DNA of 64,000 bases from CAMLIZ01 sp966212505 (GTDB lineage: Bacteria; Pseudomonadota; Gammaproteobacteria; Burkholderiales; Burkholderiaceae_C). Positions within the stretch are counted from its first letter, which is position 1. Each line of letters opens with the position of its first letter. Positions 1-10,354 of this stretch are shown here, piece after piece. Position numbers and translations under genes: made by a program. The notes beneath the pieces were generated by a model. It was not told the origin of the DNA and searched no databases. It was given only the letters and a program-made list of their open reading frames with translations. The stretch lies in NCBI GenBank assembly GCA_966212505.1, contig CBIHRS010000028.1, positions 1 through 64,000 of the forward strand. Direction: 5' to 3'.

Positions 1-337
1 CGCTGTTGCCGGTGCCCGAGGCGCGGGTCGACAGCACCGCGTGGTTGTAGTCGCCCGGGTAGCGCTTGCGCACCAGCAGGCTGGGCAGGTACTTCAGCGC
101 ATCCTCGCTGTCGGTGGCGTTGACGCTGTCTTCGATCTGGCGGGCGGTGAGGCCCTCGATCGTGGTGGGCAGGCGGGTCGGCAGCGAGGTGGGTTGCACG
201 CCTGTGATGACGATCACGCCGCCTTCGTGCGAAGGCTCGGCCGGGGTTTCATGGGCCTGTGGCACCGCAGGCCAGGCGGCCGCCAGCGCGGCAGCCAGGG
301 GCACCATGCGGGGCATGGCGCTGGAAAAAGCGAACAT
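1..337 (-). CDS. TonB-dependent receptor, N-terminal part (cut by window edge)
   Basis: Only the first ~112 residues are in the window. The protein starts MFAFSSAMPRMVPLAAALAA, a typical signal peptide, followed by GGVIVITG (a possible TonB box) and a plug-domain start with LPTTIEGLTARQIED, SEDALKYLPSLLVRKR and STRASGTGNS. This is the usual opening of outer-membrane TonB-dependent receptors, which import metal chelates or other large ligands using energy from TonB. The ATG at 337 has a clear AGGAGA ribosome site just upstream. The DUF2946 gene lies 67 bp upstream on the same strand; in related bacteria DUF2946 genes often sit beside copper-linked receptors, so a metal ligand is possible, but the substrate cannot be read here. 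Confidence 0.8.
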   Translation of the reverse strand, partial: MFAFSSAMPRMVPLAAALAAAWPAVPQAHETPAEPSHEGGVIVITGVQPTSLPTRLPTTIEGLTARQIEDSVNATDSEDALKYLPSLLVRKRYPGDYNHAVLSTRASGTGNS

Positions 338-404
338 CGGTTCTCCTGTGGATGGCAAGGCACGCGGCCGCCGATCGACCGGCGGTCTCGCGTGAAGCAA
401 GCGA

Positions 405-803
405 TCAGGAGAACGAGGGCGGTGCGCGAGGCTGCGCCGCACTCCATGCGAACAGCGGGCGCGGCGCGGCGTAGAACAGCCGCGGCATCGCATGGCCCAG
501 GCCGGCGGGGGCGGCCAACGCCAGCGCCGCCGGCGGCATGCCCAGCGGTGTGCCGAGCTGCGCGCAGAACGGGCAATGGTCGAGGTGGGCAAAGGCCTGG
601 GCCGGCGCCGGATCGGACACCGGCGTGCCATCTTTCAGCGAGACCCAGCGCGGTCCCTGCGGCGTGCACACCTCCGTCAGGCCGGTGGCCTCGCCGCGCA
701 CCAGCGCAATCGCATGCGACAGCGTCGGCATCAGCGCGAGCGCCAGCATCGCGATCAACGCGAGCCAGGTCACGCGGCGGAGCTGATGGCGCAGGGCAAA
801 CAC
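405..803 (-). CDS. DUF2946 family protein
   Basis: About 132 residues from a GTG start at 803: one hydrophobic N-terminal segment (LALIAMLALALMPTLSHA), then a motif DHCPFC characteristic of DUF2946, and an Ala/Pro-rich tail. The function of DUF2946 is unknown; its Cys/His motif and frequent position next to TonB receptors and copper genes suggest metal handling (inference). The start is uncertain: an ATG at 860 is also in frame but would overlap the start of divergent ruvB (853), and neither has a good ribosome site. It is probably co-transcribed with the TonB receptor downstream. Confidence 0.75.
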   Translation of the reverse strand: MFALRHQLRRVTWLALIAMLALALMPTLSHAIALVRGEATGLTEVCTPQGPRWVSLKDGTPVSDPAPAQAFAHLDHCPFCAQLGTPLGMPPAALALAAPAGLGHAMPRLFYAAPRPLFAWSAAQPRAPPSFS

Positions 804-852
804 GCGGCGGATTTTACGGAGCGCCGGCGACCCGGCGCTTGATAATGGCTGG

Positions 853-1911
<1,059 letters not shown>

Positions 1912-1924
1912 GCGAGCCCGGCGG

Positions 1925-2332
1925 CTAGAGGAGGTCTTCGATCACCAGCCGATGGTACTTTTCGGCCAGCTTCGCGCCGTAGCGCTTGGCCACCTCGACC
2001 ACCTTCTCGCACTGCGCCTCCTCGGGCGCAAACACCATCAACCAGCCGCAGCCCTGTTCGGCCAGCGCCTTGTACTGGCGCATCAGGCCGATCTCGTGGC
2101 CGAAGCCGGCCGTGCCGGTGGCGCCATCGAGCATGCGCGTCATCTCCTGGGCTTCTTCGTCGGCGCTGTACTGCACGATGTCTTCCGGCTCGAAACCTTC
2201 GTCGCGCAGGGCCTGCGCCGCTTCGCAGGCGCGCTCGTCGCTTTCGAAGGCCACCACCACGTGGCCCATCGGGTTGAACACGCCGCCCACCGACAGGGCC
2301 GGATCGCCCTTCGCCAGCCTTCTGAATGCCAT
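1925..2332 (-). CDS. Conserved hypothetical protein
   Basis: 135 residues, no signal peptide or membrane segment. The sequence reads as an alpha/beta protein: GHVVVAFESDERACEAAQAL at the start, QYSADEEAQEMTRML, then a glycine-containing stretch (GTAGFGHEIGLM) and CGWLMVFAPEEAQCEKVVEVAKRYGAKLAEKYHRL. The pattern of two beta-alpha units acting on paired variable residues resembles stress-protein or ACT-like small folds, but I do not recognise a family. The ATG at 2332 has a good GGAGG ribosome site about 10 bp upstream. It stands alone between ruvB (convergent) and the AraC gene upstream on the same strand. Confidence 0.8.
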   Translation of the reverse strand: MAFRRLAKGDPALSVGGVFNPMGHVVVAFESDERACEAAQALRDEGFEPEDIVQYSADEEAQEMTRMLDGATGTAGFGHEIGLMRQYKALAEQGCGWLMVFAPEEAQCEKVVEVAKRYGAKLAEKYHRLVIEDLL

Positions 2333-2363
2333 GACCGCACCTCCAAAAGGGGTTGAGACGGTC

Positions 2364-3398
2364 TCAGTCTAGTGAGCCGCTGCCGCGCCCTTTCGGCTTT
2401 CCCCTGATCGCGGAAGGGCTGCGCCGCCACTGGCCCGGCGTGGTGCCGGTCCAGCGCTGGAAGGCCCGCGTGAACGCCACCTGGTCGGCATAGCCGAGCA
2501 GCCCGGCGATCTCGACCAGTTTCAAGCGCGGATCGGCGAGGTAGGGCTCGACCAGCTGGCGCCGTGTGCGGTCGAGCACCTGCTGGAAGCTGGTGCCCGC
2601 CGTGGCGAGGCGGCGCTGCAGCGTGCGTGGCGGCACCTGCAGCGCGCGGCCGCAGGCCTCCAGCGTGGCCTGCCCTTCGGGCAGCAGCGTCACGATCGCT
2701 TCGCGCAGGGCCGCTTCGAGCGCATCGCGCGGCGGCAGCCGGGCGACGAGTTCGCGCGCCTGCGCCTCGAGCAGCTCGCGCAAGGCCGGATCCGGCTGCC
2801 GCAGCGGGCGGGCCAGCAGCGCCAGCGGCAAGCGGACGACGGTCGTCGGCGCATCGAAGTCGACCGGGCAGCCGAAGAATGCCTCGTAGGGCGCGAGCGA
2901 CGGCGGCGCCGGATTGATGAAGCGCACCCGCAGCGGCGCCGCCTGCGGCAGCGCGGTGATGTCGCGCGCATAGCTGACGAGCGCCGCGATCGCGCATTCG
3001 TCCACCAGTTGCCCCGGGCGGCCCATCTCGTCGCCCCATTCGAGCGTGACGCCATCGGCCTCGATGTACATCTGGCCGGCGTTCACGTCGTAGACGAGGC
3101 GCTGGTAGTCGCGCAACCGGGCCAGCGCCTCGCCGAGGTTGGCGCAGCACAGCGTCAGGTAGCCCAGCAGGCCGAAATGCGCCGGCGCGATCAATGCCCC
3201 GACCGACAGCCCCAGCGCGGGCTCGCCGAGCGCCTGCCGAGCCTGCTCCAGCATCGCGGCCCACCGGTCCACCGGCACCCGCTGCAGGCCCTGCCCCGCC
3301 GGCGGCGGCTCGCCGAGCAGCGCGGCCGCATCGACGCCACGCTGCCCCAAAAACTCATAGAGCAGCGTGACATAGGTAGAGGACACGTCGCCGCGCAT
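2364..3398 (-). CDS. AraC-family transcriptional regulator
   Basis: About 344 residues. The first ~190 residues match the 'arabinose-binding' type sensor domain of the OruR/ArgR/AraC-like group (FLGQRGVDAAALLGE, GLLGYLTLCCANLGEALARLRDYQRLV), and the last ~100 residues are a double helix-turn-helix (CGRALQVPPRTLQRRLATAGTSF; EIAGLLGYADQVAFTRAFQRW). Such proteins are cytoplasmic activators of lipid, amino acid or alcohol metabolism genes. It is divergent from the sterol-desaturase-like gene with ~93 bp between starts, so that gene is the best candidate target (inference). I chose the ATG at 3398; an in-frame start 15 bases further upstream is possible. Confidence 0.9.
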   Translation of the reverse strand: MRGDVSSTYVTLLYEFLGQRGVDAAALLGEPPPAGQGLQRVPVDRWAAMLEQARQALGEPALGLSVGALIAPAHFGLLGYLTLCCANLGEALARLRDYQRLVYDVNAGQMYIEADGVTLEWGDEMGRPGQLVDECAIAALVSYARDITALPQAAPLRVRFINPAPPSLAPYEAFFGCPVDFDAPTTVVRLPLALLARPLRQPDPALRELLEAQARELVARLPPRDALEAALREAIVTLLPEGQATLEACGRALQVPPRTLQRRLATAGTSFQQVLDRTRRQLVEPYLADPRLKLVEIAGLLGYADQVAFTRAFQRWTGTTPGQWRRSPSAIRGKPKGRGSGSLD

Positions 3399-3491
3399 GG
3401 CGCGAATTATCAAAGCCCAGATCGCGCAAGATCAAGACAGCCACGGTGCCCCATTCCCACAATACTTGCCCGCCATGCCTGGAGCCCACCG

Positions 3492-4388
3492 ATGACCGAC
3501 CTGAGCCGCGCCGTGCAGTGGATCGAGCACCTGCTCGCGCCGCTGGGGCCCGACGTCAACTGGCTGCAGGTGATGCTGGTCGGCATGACGCCGCTGTTCC
3601 TGATCGGCTTCGCGATCGAATGCCGGGTGCAGCGCCGCCGCGGCCGTCCGCGCGACTTCGAATGGCGCGACGTCATCGCCAACATCAACCTCGGCGGCGC
3701 CTACCAGCTGTTCGAGCTGCTGGCCCATGCGCTCGTCGTCGGTGCGGCGGTCAACTGGTTCTGGCGCCACCGGCTGTTCGACATCCCGGTCAACGGCTGG
3801 ACGCTGGGGCCGCTGTTCGTGCTGCAGGAGTTCTGCTACTACTGGTTCCACCGCACCAGCCACACCGTGCGCTGGTTCTGGAGCGCACATGTGGTGCACC
3901 ACTCGGAAGAGCGCATGAACATGAGCACTGCGATGCGCCAGAGCCTGCTCTACGTGGTGACGGGCTGGTGGCTGTTCTTCATGCCGATGGTGCTGCTGGG
4001 CGTGCCGCCGGCGGTGGTGTTCATCCTCTACGGCTGCAACCTCTCGTACCAGTTCTTCATCCACACCGAGAGCGTCGGCAAGCTGCATCCGTGGATCGAG
4101 TACGTGTTCGACACGCCGTCGCACCACCGGGTACACCACGGCCGCAACCCGCAGTACCTCGACAAGAACTTCGGCGGCGTGCTGATCGTGTTCGACCGCT
4201 GGTTCGGCACCTATGCCGAGGAGATCGAGCCGGTGGAGTACGGCATCGTCCACCCCATCCACAGCCGCAACCTGCTGGTGCTGAACTTCCATGAGTTCCT
4301 GTCGATGTGGCGCGACGCGCTGCGGCCGGGGCCGCTGGGGCAGCGGCTGAAGCATTTGTGGATGCCGCCGGACTGGACCCGCCACTGA
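3492..4388 (+). CDS. Sterol desaturase / fatty acid hydroxylase family protein
   Basis: 298 residues with several hydrophobic segments and the three histidine clusters of membrane di-iron hydroxylases: HRTSH (residues 120-124), HVVHH (133-137) and HHRVHH (211-216), plus NPQYLDKNFGGVL after the last cluster. This family inserts oxygen or double bonds into sterols, fatty acids, carotenoids or aryl-ether lipids in the cytoplasmic membrane, using a non-heme di-iron centre. The substrate cannot be read from sequence. The start at 3492 was chosen because the open frame further upstream runs antisense through the regulator gene. The divergent AraC-type gene may control it. Confidence 0.9.
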   Translation: MTDLSRAVQWIEHLLAPLGPDVNWLQVMLVGMTPLFLIGFAIECRVQRRRGRPRDFEWRDVIANINLGGAYQLFELLAHALVVGAAVNWFWRHRLFDIPVNGWTLGPLFVLQEFCYYWFHRTSHTVRWFWSAHVVHHSEERMNMSTAMRQSLLYVVTGWWLFFMPMVLLGVPPAVVFILYGCNLSYQFFIHTESVGKLHPWIEYVFDTPSHHRVHHGRNPQYLDKNFGGVLIVFDRWFGTYAEEIEPVEYGIVHPIHSRNLLVLNFHEFLSMWRDALRPGPLGQRLKHLWMPPDWTRH

Positions 4389-4502
4389 GGGATTACCCGG
4401 GGTTCAGGGGCACTGAAAGTCCCGAGAAATGGGCCGTCGGCCCACTTGCATAGACATCCCGACGAACGGCGGAAAAGTGCCTGATGGGCGGTCGGCCGAA
4501 CT

Positions 4503-4532
4503 GTTCGCCGCGCGAACCCGCCCCCCTAAGAT
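4503..4532 (+). promoter_or_regulatory. Possible promoter/operator ahead of the minor pilin operon
   Basis: A 15-base palindrome GTTCGC-CGC-GCGAAC (4503-4517) lies ten bases before a -10-like TAAGAT (4527-4532), within the 170-bp gap ahead of fimT. A small hairpin (TGGGCC-GTC-GGCCCA, 4431-4445) also lies in this gap, just after the hydroxylase gene. No good -35 box is visible, so this is a weak call. Confidence 0.25.
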
Positions 4533-4560
4533 TCGGCCCCACACGCAAAACCGCACGACC

Positions 4561-5142
4561 ATGCGTCACAGATTCCCACACCACGGGTTTACGCTGATCG
4601 AGCTGATGGTGACGGTGTCGCTGATCGCGATCCTGGCTGCCCTCGCCACCCCGAGCTTCAAGAGCAGTCTTGGCTCGAATCGACTGTCGGCCACCGCCAA
4701 TGAGCTCACGGCGGCAGTCCAACTCGCCCGCATGGAGGCCATGCGCTTCAACCAGCGGGTGGTGCTCTGCCGCTCCACCGATTCGTCGACCTGTGCAGCC
4801 AGCAGCGACAACTGGACCGGCTGGATCGTGTTCATCGACGCCGATGGCAACGGCACCCGCAATGGCGCCGAAACGTTGCTGCGCTCCGGCACCGTGAGCG
4901 GTTCCCTGGTGGTCAAGCCGAGCGCCAGCATCGCGGCCACCACCGACCGCATCATCTTCCGCCCGGACGGGCTCGCGCGCGCCGGCGACGGCATTGCGCT
5001 GCTGACCGGAACGCTCGCCGCCTGCGTCGCCTCCACCTCGCCCGCCGACAACGTGCGCGAAGTGAACATCGCCTTCGGTGGCCGCACCACCGTCCGCAAG
5101 AAGAACGGCGCGGGCGCCTGCTCCACCCCCACCGATACCTGA
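4561..5142 (+). CDS. fimT: Type IV minor pilin FimT/GspH-like
   Basis: 193 residues with a type III prepilin leader: MRHRFPHHG then FTLIELMVTVSLIAILAAL, with cleavage after Gly9 and Glu at +5. The body has the GspH/FimT pattern (ANELTAAVQLARMEAMRFNQRVVLCRS, WIVFIDADGNGTRNGAETLLR, IIFRPDGLAR). FimT-like minor pilins help start pilus assembly and, in some species, bind DNA for natural transformation. First gene of the operon; pilV follows after 7 bp. The ATG at 4561 gives the short leader expected for prepilins. Confidence 0.92.
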   Translation: MRHRFPHHGFTLIELMVTVSLIAILAALATPSFKSSLGSNRLSATANELTAAVQLARMEAMRFNQRVVLCRSTDSSTCAASSDNWTGWIVFIDADGNGTRNGAETLLRSGTVSGSLVVKPSASIAATTDRIIFRPDGLARAGDGIALLTGTLAACVASTSPADNVREVNIAFGGRTTVRKKNGAGACSTPTDT

Positions 5143-5149
5143 GCCAACG

Positions 5150-5602
5150 ATGAACATCCGAAAGACTCCTCATGCCCAATCGGGCGTGAGCCTGATCGAA
5201 GTGCTGATCTCGGTAGTCGTCGTCTCGATCGGACTGCTCGGTGCTGCAGCGATGCAGGCCACCGCCCTGCGCAATAACCAGGGCAGCTACGAGCGCACGC
5301 AAGTGACGCTGCTGACACAGAGCATCTTCGATGCCATGCGCAGCAACAACAACGGCACCGCCGCTGCCAACGGCGAGTACAACCTCGCTTCGCTCACCTG
5401 TTCAGCGCCGCCCGGCGTCACGCTCGCGTCGACCGATGTCTCGAACTGGATCTTGTCGTTGAGGTCGCAGATCAACAGCACGGCCTGCGGCCAGATCAAT
5501 TGCACCGCCAGCCGCAGCTGCACCGTAAGCATCCAGTGGAACGACTCACGCGCCACCGGCGGAAGCACTGCGCAACTCATCTCGGTCACGGGGACGCTAT
5601 GA
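5150..5602 (+). CDS. pilV: Type IV pilus minor pilin PilV
   Basis: 150 residues with prepilin leader MNIRKTPHAQSG followed by VSLIEVLISVVVVSIGLLGAAAMQATALRNN, the signature start of PilV. The C-terminal part has cysteines typical of minor pilins (STACGQINCTASRSCTVSIQW), likely disulfide-bonded in the periplasm. PilV is part of the priming complex at the pilus tip with PilW, PilX, FimU and PilY1. Its stop overlaps the start of pilW (ATGA), indicating translational coupling. Confidence 0.93.
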   Translation: MNIRKTPHAQSGVSLIEVLISVVVVSIGLLGAAAMQATALRNNQGSYERTQVTLLTQSIFDAMRSNNNGTAAANGEYNLASLTCSAPPGVTLASTDVSNWILSLRSQINSTACGQINCTASRSCTVSIQWNDSRATGGSTAQLISVTGTL

Positions 5603-6591
5603 AGGCTATGCCTGGCCATCGCAAGACCAGGGGCGTGGGCCTCGTGGAGATCATGGTCGCCCTGGCGCTGGGACTGCTGGTCGTCGCTGCTGCGGGCACC
5701 GCCTTCATTGCCACCCGTCAGACCAGCGTCACCACCGACAGCATGTCGCGCATGCAGGAGTCGGTGCGCACGGCGGCTGAGTTGCTGTCGCGCGAGATCC
5801 GCGCGTCCCGCGGTAACCCCTGTGACGCGCAGGTGCCGATGGCCAACGTGCTCAACAATGCGTCGACCGACTGGTGGGCGGATTGGGGCACCCCAGTGAT
5901 GGGCTACGGGGGCTCCGACGCTTTCGCGGGTGCCGCCTTCGGCACGGGCACCGGCGAGCGAGTCGCCGGCACCCAGGCCCTGCAGCTGAAATACGTCGAC
6001 AGCCTGAGTGACCTCACGATCACCGCGCACAACAACGGCGCTGCCAATTTCACCGTGAATCCCTTGGCCCATGGCGTGCACGTTGGCGACATCCTCGTGG
6101 CCTGCAACTATGACCACGGAGCGATCTTCCAGGCTACCAACGCGGTGGAAGCCTCCGGCCTTATCGTTCATTCGATGGCCGCGGCGACGCCGGGCAACTG
6201 CAGCCTGGGCCTGGGTTTCCCCACCGATTGCAGCAACGCCTCGGGCAACGGATACCAGTTCCCGGCTGGCTCGAAGATGGGGCGACTCATCGCCTCGGGC
6301 TGGTACATCGGCAACAACGGCCGGCCGGAGACCGGCGGACGCTCGCTCTTCCGTGTCACACCCACCGGCACGCAGGAAGTGGCCGAGGGTGTTCGCGACA
6401 TGCAGGTCACCTATCTCGTAAAGGGCGGGAGTGGATATCTCTCCGCCGCGGCCGCCAACGCCGCGGGCTGGGCCAACATCGCCGCGATTCGTGTCGCGCT
6501 CACATTCGAGACCGTCGACCGCGTCAGTACGAGCGCAAGCAGCCCGCGCGTCCAGCGCACGATCAATCTGACCCTCTCCCTCCGCAATTGA
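5599..6591 (+). CDS. pilW: Type IV pilus minor pilin PilW
   Basis: 330 residues. Prepilin leader MKAMPGHRKTRG followed by VGLVEIMVALALGLLVVAAAGTAF, which is typical of PilW, then the conserved ASRG...CD region and a C-terminal VTYLVKGG...WANIAAIRVALTFETVDR block shared by PilW proteins. It acts in the inner-membrane priming complex for pilus extension. The ATG at 5599 overlaps the pilV stop. pilX follows after 5 bp. Confidence 0.92.
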   Translation: MKAMPGHRKTRGVGLVEIMVALALGLLVVAAAGTAFIATRQTSVTTDSMSRMQESVRTAAELLSREIRASRGNPCDAQVPMANVLNNASTDWWADWGTPVMGYGGSDAFAGAAFGTGTGERVAGTQALQLKYVDSLSDLTITAHNNGAANFTVNPLAHGVHVGDILVACNYDHGAIFQATNAVEASGLIVHSMAAATPGNCSLGLGFPTDCSNASGNGYQFPAGSKMGRLIASGWYIGNNGRPETGGRSLFRVTPTGTQEVAEGVRDMQVTYLVKGGSGYLSAAAANAAGWANIAAIRVALTFETVDRVSTSASSPRVQRTINLTLSLRN

Positions 6592-6596
6592 CCGTC

Positions 6597-7124
6597 ATGA
6601 CCTCCTCGTTGTCTTCTCCCCGGCGTCGCCAGCAAGGCATCTCGCTGGCTGTCTGTCTGGTGCTGCTGGTTCTGGTGATGGTCATCGGCCTCGCGACGAT
6701 GCGAGGCATCAGCATGGAGGCGCGGATGAGCGCCGCCCAATACGACCGCAACATCGCCTTCCAGGCCGCCGAGACGGCCCTGCGCGAAGCCGAAACCTAT
6801 GCAGATGCACCGTCCGCTGCAGCAAGTACGGCAGGCGCCAGTTGCGCAGGCGGTTATTGCCCCAAACCGAACCCGAGCGACACGCCACGCGAACTCGACG
6901 CCTCCTTCACGGGGTGGCAGAACGCGACGACGTCCGTATCCAGCAACGCCGGCACGCCGCAGCTCATTGTCGAATCGATGGGCAAGGCCAATAACTGGTT
7001 CGAGTGCGACCGGGAGATTCCGCCGTCGCCGCACTGCAGCACGCAGCGCTACCGCCTGACGGCCCGCAGCACCAATGCCAATCGCGCGACGGTCATCGTC
7101 CAATCGGACTACGCCACGCCCTGA
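6597..7124 (+). CDS. pilX: Type IV pilus assembly protein PilX
   Basis: 175 residues with RRRQQGISLAVCLVLLVLVMVIGLATMRGISMEARMSAAQYDRNIAFQAAETALREAE-type architecture: the QQG/ISL leader junction lacks the usual Glu5, as is common for PilX, and the FQAAETALREAE motif is the PilX hallmark. The C-terminus (RYRLTARSTNANRATVIVQSDYA) fits the family. PilX works with PilV, PilW and PilY1 at the pilus tip. The start is the ATG at 6597, 5 bp after pilW. Confidence 0.9.
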   Translation: MTSSLSSPRRRQQGISLAVCLVLLVLVMVIGLATMRGISMEARMSAAQYDRNIAFQAAETALREAETYADAPSAAASTAGASCAGGYCPKPNPSDTPRELDASFTGWQNATTSVSSNAGTPQLIVESMGKANNWFECDREIPPSPHCSTQRYRLTARSTNANRATVIVQSDYATP

Positions 7125-7148
7125 GCGACTACAAAACCGGGAGCGACC

Positions 7149-10100
7149 ATGCCTGTCCACACCCCTATCCAACGGTCCAGCCTGCGCGCTGGAGCCCAGA
7201 TCTGCCTGCTCGCGCTGTTCGGCGCGGCAGCACTGGTCACCACACCTTCGCAGGCCACACTGAGCATCGGCAACAACCCGCTGTACCTTACGGCCGGCAA
7301 GGCCAACGTGCTGATCATCCTCGACAACTCCAACAGCATGGACGAGGCGCCGAGCGGCGCCGCGGCGGGGTCAAACAACGCGACCAGCAAGTCGGAGATT
7401 GCACGCTCCGTCGTGCGCAACCTGACCGATACCTACCAGAGCCGCATCAACATGGGCCTGATGGCGTACAAGCAGAACACGCCGGACGCCAACTACCTGC
7501 ACAACTCACCATACGACGCGAGCTACAACCCCGCAAACTACGACGCGAGTTGGACAGGCGCACGCTCGTCTCCGACGCACAAGCGGTTCCGGATGGCCAA
7601 CCCGGTGGACCCCGGAAACTACGTCCACTACAACGTCGCACTGCCCTTCTATTCGAGCAGCGACCAGGGCACCGCTTTCTGCTATGCCAAAGACGCGGAT
7701 GCATCCCACGACTTCAACAACGGCGAGAATCCTGCGACCGGGCCCTGGGATAACTATCGTTGCTTCAGCAGCAAGACCGGCACAAGTGATACACCGCCTA
7801 CCTGGCGCAACACAACGTCCGAGGCTGCTGCAGGCTACTCCGGCTTCTTTTTCGAACAACCGCTCAGCCCGACCGACAGCGACTTCGCACAGGGCATCCT
7901 CGACTTCGGCAAGCAGTTGATGTGGACGAGCGTCGGCCGCACCTGGTTCAGCAACAGTTCACCCGGCCGCGGCTACCTCTACACCCCGATCAAGGATCTC
8001 GACAGCACCCAGGCGGCAAGCATCAAGGCCAAGCTGGCCTGCAATATCCCCGGTACGCCGTCGCCCTGCACCTCCAGCGGCATCAAGAATGCCGGCCTGA
8101 CGCCGATCGAAGGCACGCTGTTGACCGCGCGTGACTACTTCGGTGGCAGTTGGAGCAACAGCGGCGAAGGCTACACCTCCGACTGCTACCCGTTGCCCAC
8201 CTCGTGCGGCAAGGACTTCGTGATCCTGCTGACCGACGGCCTTCCATCCACCGACAAGAACGGCAACACGCTGTCCAACCCGACCACTGCGCTGAGCAAC
8301 GCTGCTACCGCAGCGGCAACGCTCAAGGCCGCCGGCATCACCACCTACGTGATCGGCTTTGCGCTGCCCTACGGCACGGCCCCAGGATCGCTCGATACGA
8401 TCGCAGCCTCTGGAGGCAGCACGACCGCCTACAACGCCTCCGACTCCGCCAGCCTCGACGCCGCCTTCAAGAGCATCTTCGACGACATCTTCCGCCGCAC
8501 CTCGTCGTTCAACTCGGCGGCGCAGAACTCCACCTCCCTCAACGACGGTACGCGCGTCTACCAAGGCCGCTTCGACAGCACCGATTGGTCGGGCGAAGTC
8601 CGCGCGATGAGGATTTCGGGCACCTCGCTGACCGACGACTGGAGCAGCAGCACCGCGGGCAAGATCCCCGACGCAAGCACCCGCAAGGTGTTCACGATGA
8701 AGAGCGACACCAACACCGGCGTCGCGTTCAAGGTACTCGGCGATCTAGCGACCGCGCAGCAGGCCTACTTCACAGCCCCCGACTGCAGCGCCTCGCTGAC
8801 CGGGACGGCCTGCGGCCAGGCGCGCATCGATTGGGCGCGCGGCGACCAGAGCCGGGAGACCACGTCGGGCGGCCCCTTCCGAAAGCGCAGCAAGATCCTC
8901 GGCGACGTGATCAGCTCCTCGCCCTTCTACTCGCCGGAATCGAAGACGGTGTTCGTTGGCGCCAACGACGGCATGCTGCACGCCTTCGACGCAGCCACCG
9001 GCACCGAGCAGTTCGCCTACGTGCCCAAGGCGGTGCTGCCAAATCTCTACAAGCTCAGCCAGACCAGCTACGCGCATCAGTATTTCGTCGACGGCGAGAT
9101 CACCGTCACCACCACGGCGCAGACGCCAGGCAAAAACATCCTGATCGGCAGCCTGGGCCGCGGCGGCAAGGCGCTGTATGCACTCGACGTGACCACCCCC
9201 AGCACCTTCAGCGCCAGCAAGGTGCTGTGGGAGTTCACCGACAGCGACCTCGGCCTGGTCCTGGGCAAACCCTTCGTCGCCAAGCTCAACAACGGCACCA
9301 CCGCGGTGGTGGTCGGCAACGGCTACAACAGCGGCAGCGAGCATGCGGTGCTGTTCCTGATCAACGCCGAGACCGGCGCGCTGATCAAGAAGATCGACAC
9401 CGGCGTCGGCAGCGCCGCGGCGAGCAACGGCTTGGCCAGCCCCAAGGGCTGGGACAAGGACGGCGACGGCACGCTCGACTATGTCTACGCCGGCGACCTG
9501 CAGGGCAACCTGTGGAAGTTCGACCTCACCGGCGGCTCGGGCAGCTGGGACGTGGCCTACCACAGCGGTGGCGCCAATGCCCCGCTGTTCGTGGCCAAGG
9601 ACGCCACGCTGGCCGCCAACCGGCAGCCGATCACCGGCGGCGTCGCACTCGCGATCGATGCCCGTGCGGCCGACGCCAACTTCGGCAAGCTCCACGTCTT
9701 CTTCGGCACCGGCCGCTACCTGGTGACAGCCGACAAGGGTGACACCTCGATCCAGAGCTGGTATGGCGTCGTCGATGCCGGCGCACCGGTCTCCGGTCGG
9801 AGCGAACTCGTGACGCGCACGGTCGATACGGTCTCGACGGTGTCGAGCGGCGACACGGGGCGCGTGTTCTCGCTGGCGGTCACCAACGACATGGTCGGCA
9901 AGAAGGGCTGGGTGCTCGACTTCAAGACATCCGCCGGTGTCGCGGAAGGAGAGCGCATCATCACCGATACCAAGCTGGTCGGTACCACGCTGCTGTCATC
10001 CAGCATCGTCCCGAGCACCGACACCTGCGCCCCGGGCGGTGTGGGCTGGCTGAACGCCATCGACGCCTTCACCGGCGGCGACCTGGTCGGCGACGCAGGC

Positions 10101-10337
10101 TACTTCGACGTCGATGGCGATGGCCTGATCGGTTCGGCCGACAAGCTGGGCGGCAAGAACCTGAGTTCGCTGAAGGAGAGCGGCACCAACAAAGGCATGC
10201 CCGGTGAGTCGATCATGATCTGCAACAAGGACAAGTGCGACGTCGTCGACTGCAAGACCGACGGCAACTGCAAGGTCAGCAACGCCAAGAAGGCCATCCG
10301 CTTCGGCCGGATCTCGTGGCGGGAGGTCGTGCGCTGA
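7149..10337 (+). CDS. pilY1: Pilus tip adhesin / assembly factor PilY1
   Basis: 1062 residues with a signal peptide (LLALFGAAALVTTPSQA). The N-terminal third is a von Willebrand A-like domain with the metal site DNSNSM at residues 59-64 and FVILLTDGLPSTDKNG around residue 360. The C-terminal part is the PilY1 beta-propeller, recognised by SSPFYSPESKTVFVGANDGMLHAFDA-type repeats and acidic calcium-binding loops DKDGDGTLDY and DVDGDGLIGSADK. A cysteine-rich tail (CNKDKCDVVDCKTDGNC) is close to the end. PilY1 sits at the pilus tip, primes extension, binds surfaces and can transmit surface contact. Separated from pilX by 24 bp and followed by a pilE-like gene. Confidence 0.95.
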   Translation: MPVHTPIQRSSLRAGAQICLLALFGAAALVTTPSQATLSIGNNPLYLTAGKANVLIILDNSNSMDEAPSGAAAGSNNATSKSEIARSVVRNLTDTYQSRINMGLMAYKQNTPDANYLHNSPYDASYNPANYDASWTGARSSPTHKRFRMANPVDPGNYVHYNVALPFYSSSDQGTAFCYAKDADASHDFNNGENPATGPWDNYRCFSSKTGTSDTPPTWRNTTSEAAAGYSGFFFEQPLSPTDSDFAQGILDFGKQLMWTSVGRTWFSNSSPGRGYLYTPIKDLDSTQAASIKAKLACNIPGTPSPCTSSGIKNAGLTPIEGTLLTARDYFGGSWSNSGEGYTSDCYPLPTSCGKDFVILLTDGLPSTDKNGNTLSNPTTALSNAATAAATLKAAGITTYVIGFALPYGTAPGSLDTIAASGGSTTAYNASDSASLDAAFKSIFDDIFRRTSSFNSAAQNSTSLNDGTRVYQGRFDSTDWSGEVRAMRISGTSLTDDWSSSTAGKIPDASTRKVFTMKSDTNTGVAFKVLGDLATAQQAYFTAPDCSASLTGTACGQARIDWARGDQSRETTSGGPFRKRSKILGDVISSSPFYSPESKTVFVGANDGMLHAFDAATGTEQFAYVPKAVLPNLYKLSQTSYAHQYFVDGEITVTTTAQTPGKNILIGSLGRGGKALYALDVTTPSTFSASKVLWEFTDSDLGLVLGKPFVAKLNNGTTAVVVGNGYNSGSEHAVLFLINAETGALIKKIDTGVGSAAASNGLASPKGWDKDGDGTLDYVYAGDLQGNLWKFDLTGGSGSWDVAYHSGGANAPLFVAKDATLAANRQPITGGVALAIDARAADANFGKLHVFFGTGRYLVTADKGDTSIQSWYGVVDAGAPVSGRSELVTRTVDTVSTVSSGDTGRVFSLAVTNDMVGKKGWVLDFKTSAGVAEGERIITDTKLVGTTLLSSSIVPSTDTCAPGGVGWLNAIDAFTGGDLVGDAGYFDVDGDGLIGSADKLGGKNLSSLKESGTNKGMPGESIMICNKDKCDVVDCKTDGNCKVSNAKKAIRFGRISWREVVR

Positions 10338-10354
10338 ACACGCACGGGAGCAAC